Source: Clostridia bacterium
Lineage (GTDB): Bacteria > Bacillota > Clostridia > TANB77 > CAG-508
DNA: 64,000 nucleotides
Assembly (NCBI GenBank): GCA_017524665.1
Contig: JAFXVF010000013.1
Location: 62,001 to 126,000, forward strand
Reading direction: 5' to 3'
Every line of letters begins with the position of its first letter. The first letter of the stretch is position 1. Positions 27,513 to 36,399 of the stretch are shown in pieces. The notes below the pieces were generated by a model, which had not been told where the DNA came from, did not search any database, and saw only the letters and a list, made by a program, of their open reading frames with translations. Position numbers and translations under genes: made by a program.

Positions 27513-28442
27513 TTATGCTTTATTGCTTGATCCAAATACGTCTCTAATTTTGTGTTCAACTGTTGCTTGTATTTGTGCTCTTGCTGGTGTTAAATATTTT
27601 CTTGGATCAAATGCAGATGGATCTTCTGCAAATACCTTTCTTATTTCTGCTGTCATGGCAAGTCTTAAGTCTGTATCAACATTTATCTTTGATACACCTG
27701 ATAAGCTTGCTTCATGTAGTATTTCATCTGGTACACCTTTTGCACCTGGAATTTCACCGCCATATTTATTACACATTTCTACTAATTCTGGAATTACTGT
27801 AGAAGCACCATGTAATACTATAGGTGTGTTTGGTATTTTTTCTTTTACTTTTGCAAGTATGTCAAATCTTAATTTTGCTTCTCCTTTAAATTTGTATGCT
27901 CCATGACTTGTTCCAATTGCAATAGCAAGTGAATCGCATCCTGTTCTTTCTACAAATTCTTTTGCTTGATCTGGATCTGTATACATTGCATCATTCGAAG
28001 CAACATTTACATCATCTTCAATTCCTGCTAGTTTTCCTAATTCTGCTTCAACTACTACTCCCTTTGAATGAGCATAGTCAACAACTTGCTTTGTTAGCCT
28101 TACATTTTCTTCAAAATCATATTTTGATCCATCTATCATAACAGATGTAAATCCGTTATCAATACACATTTTGCATGTTTCGAAATCTGGGCCATGGTCT
28201 AAATGTAATGCTACTGGTATATCATGCTCTTCTAATGATGCCTCAACCATTTTTCTTAGATATCCAACTCTTGCGTATTTAATTGCACTTGATGAAGCTT
28301 GCAAAATTACTGGTGAGTTTTGAGCTGCAGCAGCATCAGTTATTCCTTGGATTATCTCCATATTATTTACATTAAAAGCACCTATTGCAAAGTGTTCTTT
28401 CATTGATTTATCAAACATTTCCTTTGTTGTAACTAATGGCAT
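27513..28442 (-). CDS. fba: Class II fructose-1,6-bisphosphate aldolase
   Basis: 309 residues from ATG 28442, behind GGAGGATGATTAAA. Upstream in-frame starts lack a ribosome site. Class II zinc aldolase of glycolysis. Seen are FAIGAFNVNNMEIIQGI, the zinc and catalytic block VALHLDHGPDFETCKMCIDNG, VMIDGSKYDFEENV, VVEAELGKLAGIEDD, TSHGAYKF and PIVLHGASTV, and the substrate loop GVSKINVDTDLRLAMTAEIR. Cleaves FBP to GAP and DHAP in the cytoplasm. Intact, no in-frame CGG. Confidence 0.97.
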   Translation of the reverse strand: MPLVTTKEMFDKSMKEHFAIGAFNVNNMEIIQGITDAAAAQNSPVILQASSSAIKYARVGYLRKMVEASLEEHDIPVALHLDHGPDFETCKMCIDNGFTSVMIDGSKYDFEENVRLTKQVVDYAHSKGVVVEAELGKLAGIEDDVNVASNDAMYTDPDQAKEFVERTGCDSLAIAIGTSHGAYKFKGEAKLRFDILAKVKEKIPNTPIVLHGASTVIPELVEMCNKYGGEIPGAKGVPDEILHEASLSGVSKINVDTDLRLAMTAEIRKVFAEDPSAFDPRKYLTPARAQIQATVEHKIRDVFGSSNKA

Positions 28443-28583
28443 TTTAATCATCCTCCTATATATTATTTCAAATGATATTTTATTTCTAGTTATATGATTT
28501 GTCAAGTAATATACAGGAAATTTAACATGCATAATAAAAGCCCCGCCTTTTACAGCGAAGCTCGGCTGACGAAGTTCCATCAG

Positions 28584-28793
28584 TCAGTCAAGGATTTCCT
28601 GCGCATTCGCCATCTCGTAGATCTTCCCATTGTCATTGTGGAAAACAATCTCCTCACCTTCCACGAGAACCGTAAAGAACTTTCCACGAGCGACGACGGA
28701 AACATCTTCAGGGATGGTATACACTCCGTATTTCATCGTGATGTACTCGGCAATGCAATACCGTTCATTGAAATACTTGTCTTTGCCAAACAT
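28584..28793 (-). CDS. Small uncharacterised protein in a GC-rich single-gene unit, uses CGG as ordinary triplet
   Basis: 69 residues, no family recognised: MFGKDKYFNERYCIAEYITM, a probable beta-rich centre VVARGKFFTVLVEGEEIVFH and an acidic end. GC content and codon choice differ from the neighbours. One in-frame CGG (28761-28763) at codon 11 must stay a triplet (NE-R-YCIAE). It has a consensus promoter at 28838-28866. A GC-rich weak hairpin region follows at about 28540-28580. It belongs with the units at 10193, 21384 and 44529. Confidence 0.6.
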   Translation of the reverse strand: MFGKDKYFNERYCIAEYITMKYGVYTIPEDVSVVARGKFFTVLVEGEEIVFHNDNGKIYEMANAQEILD

Positions 28794-28837
28794 GAATCTT
28801 CATCCTTTCTTTCCCCTCATTGGGGTTTATTAATAAA

Positions 28838-28866
28838 ATTATACCAAAAATGCCAAATTATGTCAA
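28838..28866 (-). promoter_or_regulatory. Perfect consensus promoter of the 69-residue foreign gene
   Basis: TTGACA (28861-28866), 17 bases, TATAAT (28838-28843) on the minus strand; both boxes match consensus exactly. Confidence 0.85.
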
Positions 28867-28919
28867 TTTCAAAATCTTGTAAACATGCTCTTTATCATAT
28901 TTAAGCAATTATTGTTAAA

Positions 28920-29096
28920 TTAGTGCTGATGGTTTTGCTCGTATTTATAGCTAGAGCACATTGACTCATCTGGAGTTGTTGTGTGATTATTTTGATTTGG
29001 AGTTACTATTATTTGTTTTAGTTTGCAGCTATTGGCTTGCATATCATTATACTCGCAACTTCCAACTGTACAATTAATTTTTTGCTTTTCTTGCAT
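28920..29096 (-). CDS. DUF1540 small cysteine-rich protein
   Basis: 58 residues from ATG 29096, with AAAGGAGGAAA in front. The sequence has the DUF1540 pattern: INCTVGSCEYNDMQANSCKL, KQIIVTPN and TPDESMCSSYK, with Cys at four conserved places. DUF1540 proteins are common in spore-forming Clostridia and are thought to bind metal through the cysteines; their role is unknown. It ends with TAA at 28920-28922. Confidence 0.85.
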   Translation of the reverse strand: MQEKQKINCTVGSCEYNDMQANSCKLKQIIVTPNQNNHTTTPDESMCSSYKYEQNHQH

Positions 29097-29249
29097 AAAA
29101 CTTTCCTCCTTTTAATTATATATTTTTATTTTGTGTAATTTTAAAAAAATTATAATTAAAATCTAATGGAAAATTTTTCAGTTGAAAGTATGCATTTATT
29201 TGTTAGATTTTGGTTGTTAGTATCTATATAATACTAAATGCCAAATGCA

Positions 29250-29924
29250 TTATAATACATTGCAATCTTTTGGCTCTTTAAAACTTAAGTACCAACTCAT
29301 TCCATTTTTATTTTGGTTGATTTCTTTTGCTCGTTCTAGCAAATCATCAAATGTCTTTGGTATTGGTAAAATAACTGGTTCACAAGGAATCCAATTAGCT
29401 GGTGTACTTGCATTATTAGCATCTGCTGTTTGTAGTGCTTGTAATGCGCGCAGTATCTCAGGAATACATCTGCCAACGTTCATTGGATATACTAATATTA
29501 ATCTTACAATTCCTTCTGGGTCGATTATAAACACATTTCTAACTGTTTGAGTTGTGCTTACATTACTTGAAATCATTCCGTATTTTCTTGCAATTTCTCC
29601 ATTTCTGTCTGCAATAATCGGATATGGTATCGTTGTTCCAGTTTTTATATAAATGTCATATAGCCAAGCTAAATGGGAACTATTGCTATCCACACTTAAT
29701 CCTAGTAAAGCTGTATTTAATTGATTAAAATATGTATTTGCTTTTGCAAATGCAATTATTTCAGTTGTACAAACTGGCGTAAAATCTCCTGGGTGCGAAA
29801 AAAACACGAGCCATTTGCCTTTATAATCTGCAAGATTGACTTTTCCCATTGTAGAATCAGCTTCAAACTCTGGCGCTATATCTCCTATTTTTATATTCCC
29901 ATTCATCATAATTTCATAATCCAT
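29250..29924 (-). CDS. Peroxiredoxin, 1-Cys/Prx6-like
   Basis: 224 residues, AhpC/TSA superfamily. The peroxidatic cysteine lies in FFSHPGDFTPVCTTEIIAFA. Downstream LGLSVDSNSSHLAWLYDIYI, YPIIADRNGEIARKYGMI and RNVFIIDPEGIVRLILVYPM, plus the long C-terminal arm from about residue 165, are typical of the Prx6 group used by anaerobes. It reduces peroxides in the cytoplasm; the electron donor is unknown. AAAGGAG precedes the ATG. Confidence 0.94.
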   Translation of the reverse strand: MDYEIMMNGNIKIGDIAPEFEADSTMGKVNLADYKGKWLVFFSHPGDFTPVCTTEIIAFAKANTYFNQLNTALLGLSVDSNSSHLAWLYDIYIKTGTTIPYPIIADRNGEIARKYGMISSNVSTTQTVRNVFIIDPEGIVRLILVYPMNVGRCIPEILRALQALQTADANNASTPANWIPCEPVILPIPKTFDDLLERAKEINQNKNGMSWYLSFKEPKDCNVL

Positions 29925-30014
29925 AAAAAAACTCCTTTCTTTGCATTATAATATGCAAGAAAGAAGTTTCGTGTGAAACGTATAAAACCATCCATATTGG
30001 TATGCATCATTACA

Positions 30015-31395
30015 CTAACATTCCATATTTGGCTCAGAGTAATAACAATACCATACTTCATTATCTTTTACAAAAAAAATATTATTTCCCATTGCAACAA
30101 AAAGATTTTCCTCTATTTCATCTATATTTGAACTGTATTGCACTGGAAGCTTGTAGTTTTGAAAATCATCTTCAAGATGAGATATTTGATACATATTGCT
30201 ATAATCTTTGTTACAAATTGTATGAGTATAATTGCCTTCAGGTAATTCATACTGATAATGGTTAACTGACTGTGATATAGCGTCCAGAAAAATATATTTT
30301 TTTCCATCGGCGTCTCCCAAGTACTTTACATAACTACCATTTGACGTTCGTCCATTCCAAGATTCAACAAAAATTGAGCCATCTAGCGGATTACCAGAAC
30401 CTGATGTTATAATTTCTATTGTATTATAATTCAGCCAATAAATATTTCCATTTGAGTTTTTTAGTAAAACAGGAGTTTCTGATATTCCATTCATAGATGA
30501 AAATAAATCAATGCAACTTGCTTCACCCATTAAAATTTCTGCATCTTCTACTTCATAATCTGTTCCCAGTATTTGATAATTGCCATTTTCTTTTAGGGCA
30601 TGAATAAATCCATTGTTGACATCTATATAATTAATAGCTTTAATTCCTTCTAAACTCTTTAGAGTAAAATTATTAGTTTTGCATACATATCCTAGTCCAT
30701 ATGTTCTTTCAGTATTGATGTCATGAGAAAAATATAAATCACCTGCATTAGATTCATAGAAAAATAAATTAGGTCCAAAAATAAAATTTTTTACATCTGT
30801 TGCAATTACTTTCCATCCTTCCTCTTCGTTACCATAATGTAAGTTGTTTGATTTATCTATCCATATAATTTCATCATTTCCATAAATGTAATTAGCATAA
30901 TTTGGTTTATAATATAGTTCTTTAAAATTCCTGTCTATAATAGTATAATTTTCCGTATTCCAATAGCATAAGTAATCATTTTCCGTAATAAAAAAACCAT
31001 TATGTAACAATTTTTTTACTTTATTACAAATTGGTATTTCATTTGTAACATCTGGTGTTGCTTCTTGATATTCGCTGTTAATAGCACTGCTACCTTTAAA
31101 ACAGCTTAATGTTCCATCACTTCTTAAAATTAAATCTCTATCAATATCTACTATATCTTCATATGAAATGCTTAATGGATCGTCGTTATCCATAAAATTA
31201 TCTGCCTCTGTAAGCAAATTCATAAGCAAAGCACTGTCTTCCGCAATTTTATTGTTCCAATTGTTTCTTGCATCTGTTGTTTTATTAAATATATCTCCGT
31301 CCGTTTACTCCCATTGATATTACTGTTCCTGCTAAAATAAGCAATACTATAACGGTTATTACTAATGCAATTAGTGTGATTCCGCTTCTTTTCAT
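30015..31395 (-). CDS. Pilin-like protein D with beta-propeller-like repeat region, one CGG +1 shift
   Basis: 459 residues after reading CGG at 31297-31299 as a shift. Prepilin-like N-terminus MKRSGITLIALVITVIVLLI, Ala at position 5. The shift gives SMGVNG-GDIFNKTTDARNNW, matching the helix after the membrane segment in E, F and G (GDGLF.K.D.AVK.W). The rest consists of repeated short beta-type units (LILRSDGTLSCFKGS, DYLCYWNTENYTII, NLFFYESNAGDLYF, VPVLLKNSNGNIYWL-like), suggestive of a propeller of the DUF5050/RCC1-like kind. The fold is inferred. It lies directly downstream of E with an identical ribosome site (GAAAGGAAAAAAGAG). Confidence 0.78.
31297..31299 (-). other. +1 recoding site 12: GGA CGG A, read as Gly-Gly (pilin-like D)
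   Basis: CGG at codon 33, just after the membrane segment. Unshifted reading stops three codons later; resuming on GGA gives GGDIFNKTTDARNNW as in the paralogues. Confidence 0.9.
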
Positions 31396-31436
31396 CTCTT
31401 TTTTCCTTTCTTTTGTTTTTTATTTGTCTCAGTTAT

Positions 31437-32963
31437 TTATGAATTTACAGAGTTTAAAAAATCACTTCTTGAATTAAATAATCGTGTTTCTTTATCCACT
31501 TGTCCCGGCACGTCATCTACATCTATTTTTTCCGTAGTTGAACTACTTCCTATTCCTTTTAAGTTACTATCTAAAGTATAATAATATGTATTTAAGGTCG
31601 TTCCGCCTGTCTTAGCACCATATATTCCTCCTGTTATACTACCAGTTGTTTCTCCTTTATTGTACGCTCTTTCTAGAATTCCTTTCGTACCGGCTGCAAC
31701 TATTCCTCCTGCCACTTTATTTCCTTCCGAAATTACACTTCCCGAATTGTAAACATTGTATACAGTAGAAGATTCAATACTTATGGTTGCAACAATACCT
31801 CCTGCAAAGTTATTTGCAGTTACTGTATTATTATTGCTACAATCAGCAATACTTGCTCCTCTTAATGCTCCGACAATCCCCCCTGCTTGGTTATTATTTG
31901 TTTTTATTTCTCCATTATTATCACACAAACTAATGGTTCCAGCTGCTATTAAACCTGTTATTCCTCCTGCGTAACTTGTATCTGCAATTATCGTGCCATA
32001 ATTATTGCAATTACTTACATTGCCAGATTGTATATAACCTGATATTCCGCCAGTATAATGTCCTTCTGTCGTCCATATTTTGCCATTGTTTGTACAACCG
32101 CTTATTTCACCTGATTGAATATAAGCTGTTATCCCTCCCGCATTATTACCTTCTTTCGTCCATACATTGCCATTATTAATACAGCCTTTTATGCTACCTG
32201 ATTCTAAATAGCCTACTATTCCTCCAGATGAATAACTTGATGAAATATTTCCAGTGTTGTAACAATTAGTTACACTGCCTCGGTTTTCGCCTACTACACC
32301 TCCTGAGTAATATTTCCCACTTACATCTAAACTGCTACTGCAATTTGCAACTGTTCCCTTATTAAATGCTACAAGGCCTCCCACAAATTGATACCCATTG
32401 ATATTTCCATTTCCCAATTTTACGTTACTTATTTTTCCATTTGTATCTAGTACCCCAATTAAACCTATCATTGAAGTTTCTGGCAAATCAATGTTAATTC
32501 CAGTTATAATGTTTCCATTTCCATTTAAATTTCCATTAAAAAAGTGATTGTCCAGATAAGCTCCTGCCGGTGTAAATTCATGCATTCCTAAATTAATTGA
32601 TTTTGTTATTGAAATGTATTCATTTGCATAATTTTGTCCTTCATTTATTGTTTTTGCAAAGTATGCTAACTGCTCTCCATTTTCTATTATATAAGGGAAC
32701 TCTTCTGTGCCTTCTCCACTAGCAAAATTTGTTCCAACAGTTCCATCCCATGCTTCTAAAGTTATATCTTCCACATACGCAAAGTAATCATACAATTGAA
32801 TTTCTTCATTTTTTTCTGACAAATTCCACCTTTTTACTGATTTATCTGATTTTTCGAATAATCCGTCACCACTTACTCCCATTGCTATTGCTGTTCCTGC
32901 TAGGATGAGCAATACTATAACTGTGATTACTAATGCAATTAAAGTAACTCCGCTTCTTTTCAT
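31437..32963 (-). CDS. Pilin-like GLUG-repeat surface protein E
   Basis: 508 residues, one frame. N-terminus MKRSGVTLIALVITVIVLLI, then SGDGLFEKSDKSVKRWN. From about residue 170 to 440 there are repeated GLUG-type units with the consensus AGGI[TV]GYI.SG.I..C.NNG.I, for example KGCINNGNVW and SGCTNNGKIW; the cysteine is present in most units. A short C-terminal tail follows (YYTLDSNLKGIG). Probably exported and displayed as a beta-helix. Same operon as D. No in-frame CGG. Confidence 0.82.
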   Translation of the reverse strand: MKRSGVTLIALVITVIVLLILAGTAIAMGVSGDGLFEKSDKSVKRWNLSEKNEEIQLYDYFAYVEDITLEAWDGTVGTNFASGEGTEEFPYIIENGEQLAYFAKTINEGQNYANEYISITKSINLGMHEFTPAGAYLDNHFFNGNLNGNGNIITGINIDLPETSMIGLIGVLDTNGKISNVKLGNGNINGYQFVGGLVAFNKGTVANCSSSLDVSGKYYSGGVVGENRGSVTNCYNTGNISSSYSSGGIVGYLESGSIKGCINNGNVWTKEGNNAGGITAYIQSGEISGCTNNGKIWTTEGHYTGGISGYIQSGNVSNCNNYGTIIADTSYAGGITGLIAAGTISLCDNNGEIKTNNNQAGGIVGALRGASIADCSNNNTVTANNFAGGIVATISIESSTVYNVYNSGSVISEGNKVAGGIVAAGTKGILERAYNKGETTGSITGGIYGAKTGGTTLNTYYYTLDSNLKGIGSSSTTEKIDVDDVPGQVDKETRLFNSRSDFLNSVNS

Positions 32964-33061
32964 CTCTTTTTTCCTTTCTTTTGTAGGATTTTATTTTCAG
33001 TCAAAATTTGGTATGTGTTACTTTTTTGTCTATTTAGCCTTTGTAATTTTATCATAATAAA

Positions 33062-33111
33062 AATAGCATTAAATTAATATTACAAAAATGTAATAATTAT
33101 TTAATGCTATT
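33062..33111 (-). terminator. Long AT-rich hairpin after the ABC exporter operon
   Basis: AATAGCATTAAAT...ATTTAATGCTATT arms, about 22 bp with interruptions, 8 bases past the stop at 33120. Confidence 0.65.
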
Positions 33112-33119
33112 GAAATATT

Positions 33120-33920
33120 TTATCCTCTTAAGCCTATTCCGCTTCCTGATTCGTATCTTTTCATGCCTTTCTTAAATATCAAAACAGTTAGAAGAATATA
33201 TACAACTACTGATATAAAAACAATGCCAAGCATCTTTATATCAAATGAATTAATCAGCGATACTGGCATATGTGCCATATATGCTGCTGGTACTACTGTA
33301 TACATTATTACTCTTACCCATGTTTTGAAAATGCTTTCTGGATATGAGCTAAAATTAATGAGCAAGTTGTTTTCATATATATGTGCAATTGTTTCTGCAT
33401 CTCCTATCCAAATTCCAAGCATCATTATAATTGTTTTTGTACATATAAACAAAACTGTGCCTGTAAATACAAACAATATATATAATGCGAGTTCACGGAT
33501 GCTAGATATTGCAAAGCATGCAACTGCGACTCCATAAACCAAATCCCCAATTGCAGATACAATGCATTTTGATGTTGCAACATTTAAAAATATATTTTTT
33601 GGTTGTATGCAAAACGCATCTAGTTCGCCATTTATAATATACCTATTAAGTTCATTTAAACCACCAAAAAAGATATTTGCTACTCCATAAGCAGCAGGCA
33701 CAATTGCCCACATGAATAATATGTCTTTATAGCTAAATCCATTTATTTGATTATCGTTTATTGCAAAAACTGTCTGCCAAAATATTAGGAAAAAGCCATT
33801 GTTTATTATCATAAATATAATTTGAGCAAAAAAGCTCTTTTTGTATTCAAAAGAAGCTAAAAAAGTGTATTTCCAATTCTTTAATATAAAATTTAAATTA
33901 TTTCTAACCTCCGTTAACAT
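33120..33920 (-). CDS. ABC-2 type exporter permease, second subunit (COG3694/COG4587-like)
   Basis: 266 residues, six predicted membrane helices. It begins MLTEVRNNLNFILKNWKYTF and contains IIFMIINNGFFLIFWQTVF, GELDAFCIQPKNIFLNV and YPESIFKTWVRVIMYTVVPA, patterns of the ABC2_membrane_6 family. It overlaps the preceding permease gene by 17 bases, so translation is probably coupled. With the other permease and the ATPase it forms a three-gene exporter of unknown substrate, of the kind seen for antibiotic or peptide export. Confidence 0.88.
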   Translation of the reverse strand: MLTEVRNNLNFILKNWKYTFLASFEYKKSFFAQIIFMIINNGFFLIFWQTVFAINDNQINGFSYKDILFMWAIVPAAYGVANIFFGGLNELNRYIINGELDAFCIQPKNIFLNVATSKCIVSAIGDLVYGVAVACFAISSIRELALYILFVFTGTVLFICTKTIIMMLGIWIGDAETIAHIYENNLLINFSSYPESIFKTWVRVIMYTVVPAAYMAHMPVSLINSFDIKMLGIVFISVVVYILLTVLIFKKGMKRYESGSGIGLRG

Positions 33921-34674
33921 TGATTTTTTTCACTCCTTTTTTGTATGTTATTATTACAGCTCCCAAAATCACAAGCATTGCTATAAATTGTTTCAAAAGC
34001 AAAATTAATGATGCCTGCAAATCAAAATTTACAAATATTTTTCCTGGAGCATATACACTGTATAAGAGTGGTATGCAAAACAATATCTTCTGTGCCCATT
34101 CTGGGTAAAACTCTATAGGTATAAATACTGCAAAAAATATTAATTTTTGAATAATCAGATAAAACGACTGGTTCTCTTCTGTATAAAAGCTTATAATGCC
34201 CAAAAGTATGTCTATTAATATTGTCATAAATATTGATATTATTAAAGATATTATTGTAATTATTATGCTTTCTACGCAAACATCAATTGCACCTGCCATA
34301 AACAGTCCAAGCATTATACCAAATATAAAGTTTACACCAACTTTTATTAATACAGAAAACTGTTCTGCTATTGTATATACTAAGAAGTTTATTGGTTTTA
34401 CTAGCATGTTTGCAATTTCACCATTTCTTACTTTTTCAGCTATTCTCTTATACGACTTATTTGTAGCATATACAACAAATTCTGTGATAATTATGTACCA
34501 AATTAATTCTTTTTTTGTATACCCTGCAACGGCTTTACCTTGCAAAATATAATCCCATAATTCATTAAAAACAAATATATGTATGGCATACGAAAATATT
34601 GAAACTAAGTAGTCAAATATGAAAGCAAGCTTCGTTTTTAGGCTGTATTTAAATATTTCTATGTATTTTCTCAT
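33904..34674 (-). CDS. ABC-2 type exporter permease, first subunit (ABC2_membrane_6)
   Basis: 256 residues, six membrane helices. N-terminus MRKYIEIFKYSLKTKLAFIFDYLV is typical of COG4587-like permeases. Further blocks are KKELIWYIIITEFVVYAT, VRNGEIANMLVKPINFLVYT and FAVFIPIEFYPEWAQKILF. A GAGGTG site precedes ATG 34674. It ends inside the start of the second permease. Both permeases together would form the membrane channel of the exporter. Confidence 0.88.
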   Translation of the reverse strand: MRKYIEIFKYSLKTKLAFIFDYLVSIFSYAIHIFVFNELWDYILQGKAVAGYTKKELIWYIIITEFVVYATNKSYKRIAEKVRNGEIANMLVKPINFLVYTIAEQFSVLIKVGVNFIFGIMLGLFMAGAIDVCVESIIITIISLIISIFMTILIDILLGIISFYTEENQSFYLIIQKLIFFAVFIPIEFYPEWAQKILFCIPLLYSVYAPGKIFVNFDLQASLILLLKQFIAMLVILGAVIITYKKGVKKINVNGG

Positions 34675-34694
34675 GCTTTTTCACCTCTTTACTC

Positions 34695-35651
34695 TTAAGT
34701 TGAAGTATATATGTCATATATTACTTCTTCTAGAGGAACTGGCACTGCTTCAATATCTATAATGTTTCCATATTGCATGAATTCCTCCAGTATTTTTTTC
34801 ATGTTTGTTGTTTTTGTGTCTACCTTTAGAATTACTTTGTTTTGTTCTTTTGACATAACTAAAGTATTAAAATGAACATGCTCGATGTTTTGCTCATACA
34901 TGATATGGATAAACTTTTCTGAAAAATACTCTTTTTTTAGATCATCTATGTCTTCATCTTTTATTATTTTTCCTTTATCGATTATAATAATCCTTTTGCA
35001 TAGTCTTTCTATGTCACCTAAGTCATGACTTGTTAAGAATATAGTTGTGTCACTGTTTTCATGCAAATCTAAAATCGCCTTTCTTACTCTTTCCTTAACA
35101 ACTATGTCTAGGCCTATTGTTGGCTCATCTAAAAAAATTATTTCAGGTTTATGTATCATGATAGACGCGATTTCGCATATCATTCTTTGCCCTAAAGATA
35201 GTTTCCTAACAGGAGTATTAATTATTTGCTCTATTCCAAATATTTTTACGGTTTCTTGTATTCTGCCTTCAATTTCATCTTTTGGGATGTCGTACATTGC
35301 ACCAAGCAACCTATATGTGTCAATTGCAGGCAAATGCATCCATAATGATGATTTTTGGCCAAACATACATCCGATTTTGTATGCTAACTGTTTTCTTTGT
35401 TTAACTGGGTCTAACCCGGCGACTGTCATTGTGCCTCCTGTTGGATGGATAATTCCTGTTAACATTTTAATTGTAGTTGACTTTCCTGCTCCATTTGGGC
35501 CTACGAAAGCTACTATTTCTCCTTTGTTTACCGAAAAGCTAATGTCATTGACGGCAACAAAATCCTCCTTTGTTGGGAAAAGTCTGCCCATTACTCCCTT
35601 TCCTTTTGTTTGCTTGATAAATTTTTTGCTTAAATTGTGAACCTCTATCAT
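34695..35651 (-). CDS. ABC exporter ATP-binding protein (COG4586-like)
   Basis: 318 residues. Walker A GPNGAGKSTTIKMLTGI, signature KLSLGQRMICEIASIM, Walker B EIIFLDEPTIGLD and switch His in TIFLTSHDLGDIER. The segment KGKGVMGRLFPTKEDFVAV near the N-terminus and a C-terminal regulatory region of about 80 residues are typical of the COG4586 group, always found with two ABC2_membrane_6 permeases. First gene of the operon, behind the attenuator-like leader at 35727-35859. Confidence 0.93.
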   Translation of the reverse strand: MIEVHNLSKKFIKQTKGKGVMGRLFPTKEDFVAVNDISFSVNKGEIVAFVGPNGAGKSTTIKMLTGIIHPTGGTMTVAGLDPVKQRKQLAYKIGCMFGQKSSLWMHLPAIDTYRLLGAMYDIPKDEIEGRIQETVKIFGIEQIINTPVRKLSLGQRMICEIASIMIHKPEIIFLDEPTIGLDIVVKERVRKAILDLHENSDTTIFLTSHDLGDIERLCKRIIIIDKGKIIKDEDIDDLKKEYFSEKFIHIMYEQNIEHVHFNTLVMSKEQNKVILKVDTKTTNMKKILEEFMQYGNIIDIEAVPVPLEEVIYDIYTST

Positions 35652-35726
35652 GATTCCACCTCCTTAAATTTTTTTGCACTTTTTGTGCTTAAATTTTTAT
35701 AATTTACTTGACACTTTTTAGGGAAG

Positions 35727-35859
35727 AAAAAAAGCCTCACAAAAGAATCTTCTTTAAGACTCCTCTGTAAGACTTTTAAACTCTCGTCTTATAAGTGTAG
35801 AGAGCTTTCGTTCCCCTTTACCGCTCGAGCTTTTGCTCTAGGTAAACTCCTAAATTATG
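35727..35859 (-). ncRNA. Structured 5' leader with terminator/antiterminator ahead of the ABC exporter (candidate riboswitch)
   Basis: Downstream of the promoter at 35866-35894 the RNA starts with a hairpin TTTACC..GAGC-AAAA-GCTC..GGTAAA. A conserved-looking GGGGAACGAAAGC segment and a GAGAG/CTCTC arm follow. It ends in a 20-bp terminator (35732-35751 pairing with 35756-35775, with several G-T pairs) and seven T. The hexamer TAAGAC just upstream can pair with GTCTTA in the 5' arm of the terminator, which is a mutually exclusive antiterminator. I cannot assign a riboswitch class. Confidence 0.65.
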
Positions 35860-35865
35860 TCAATT

Positions 35866-35894
35866 ATTTTATCATATGTAATTCTATTTGTCAA
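35866..35894 (-). promoter_or_regulatory. Promoter of the ABC exporter leader, overlapping the nrdG stop
   Basis: TTGACA (35889-35894), 17 bases, TAAAAT (35866-35871). The spacer contains the stop codon of nrdG. Confidence 0.75.
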
Positions 35895-36378
35895 ATAATA
35901 CTGTTGTACCTTCCGCTATTGACTTTTGTACATCTATAACTCTTTGGTTAGATGAGCCTTTCCATTTAAGCATAGGGTTATGTAGCTCATCTTGATATTG
36001 GCCATCAACTAAGACATCTACATATTTCATTACTTCTTTGTCTTTTAAGTCTTTGTCAAATTGAAATCCTGACCATACCCATAAGTTTTTCTCTGGGTAC
36101 TTTTCTTTAAAAGCCTTAGCAAGTTTTGTAGTGCCTTCAATGTTACTTGGGTGCATTGGTTCTCCGCCTAATATTGATAGCCCTTTTATATGGCTTTTGC
36201 CACATAAGTCAAGAACAGTGTTTATGGTGTCATCATTAAATTCTTTGCCACCATTAAAGTCCCATGTTTCTGAATTAAAGCAATTTTTGCAATGAAATGC
36301 GCATCCTTGCATAAATATAGAAACTCTAACTCCAGGTCCATCTGCTATATCCATTTTTCTAATTGTATTGTATCTCAT
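35884..36378 (-). CDS. nrdG: Anaerobic ribonucleotide reductase activating protein
   Basis: 164 residues, radical-SAM activase. Cluster motif MQGCAFHCKNCFNSETWDF (CxxxCxxC), then GLSILGGEPMHPSNI and the C-terminal VDGQYQDELHNP...GSSNQRVIDV. It generates the glycyl radical on NrdD using SAM and a [4Fe-4S] cluster. It lies 21 bases downstream of nrdD in the same operon. Intact. Confidence 0.97.
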   Translation of the reverse strand: MRYNTIRKMDIADGPGVRVSIFMQGCAFHCKNCFNSETWDFNGGKEFNDDTINTVLDLCGKSHIKGLSILGGEPMHPSNIEGTTKLAKAFKEKYPEKNLWVWSGFQFDKDLKDKEVMKYVDVLVDGQYQDELHNPMLKWKGSSNQRVIDVQKSIAEGTTVLFDK

Positions 36379-36399
36379 ATAATCATTCCTTTAGATGAA

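Noticed and set aside
27514..28580. Longer fba with about 46 extra N-terminal residues
   Set aside because: The extension has no ribosome site and reads through an AT-rich leader. ATG 28442 has GGAGG and begins the conserved aldolase N-terminus.
35652..35883. T-box or other named riboswitch upstream of the ABC exporter
   Set aside because: No T-box sequence (AGGGTGG-ACCGCG type) or other conserved core that I can identify; left as an unassigned leader.
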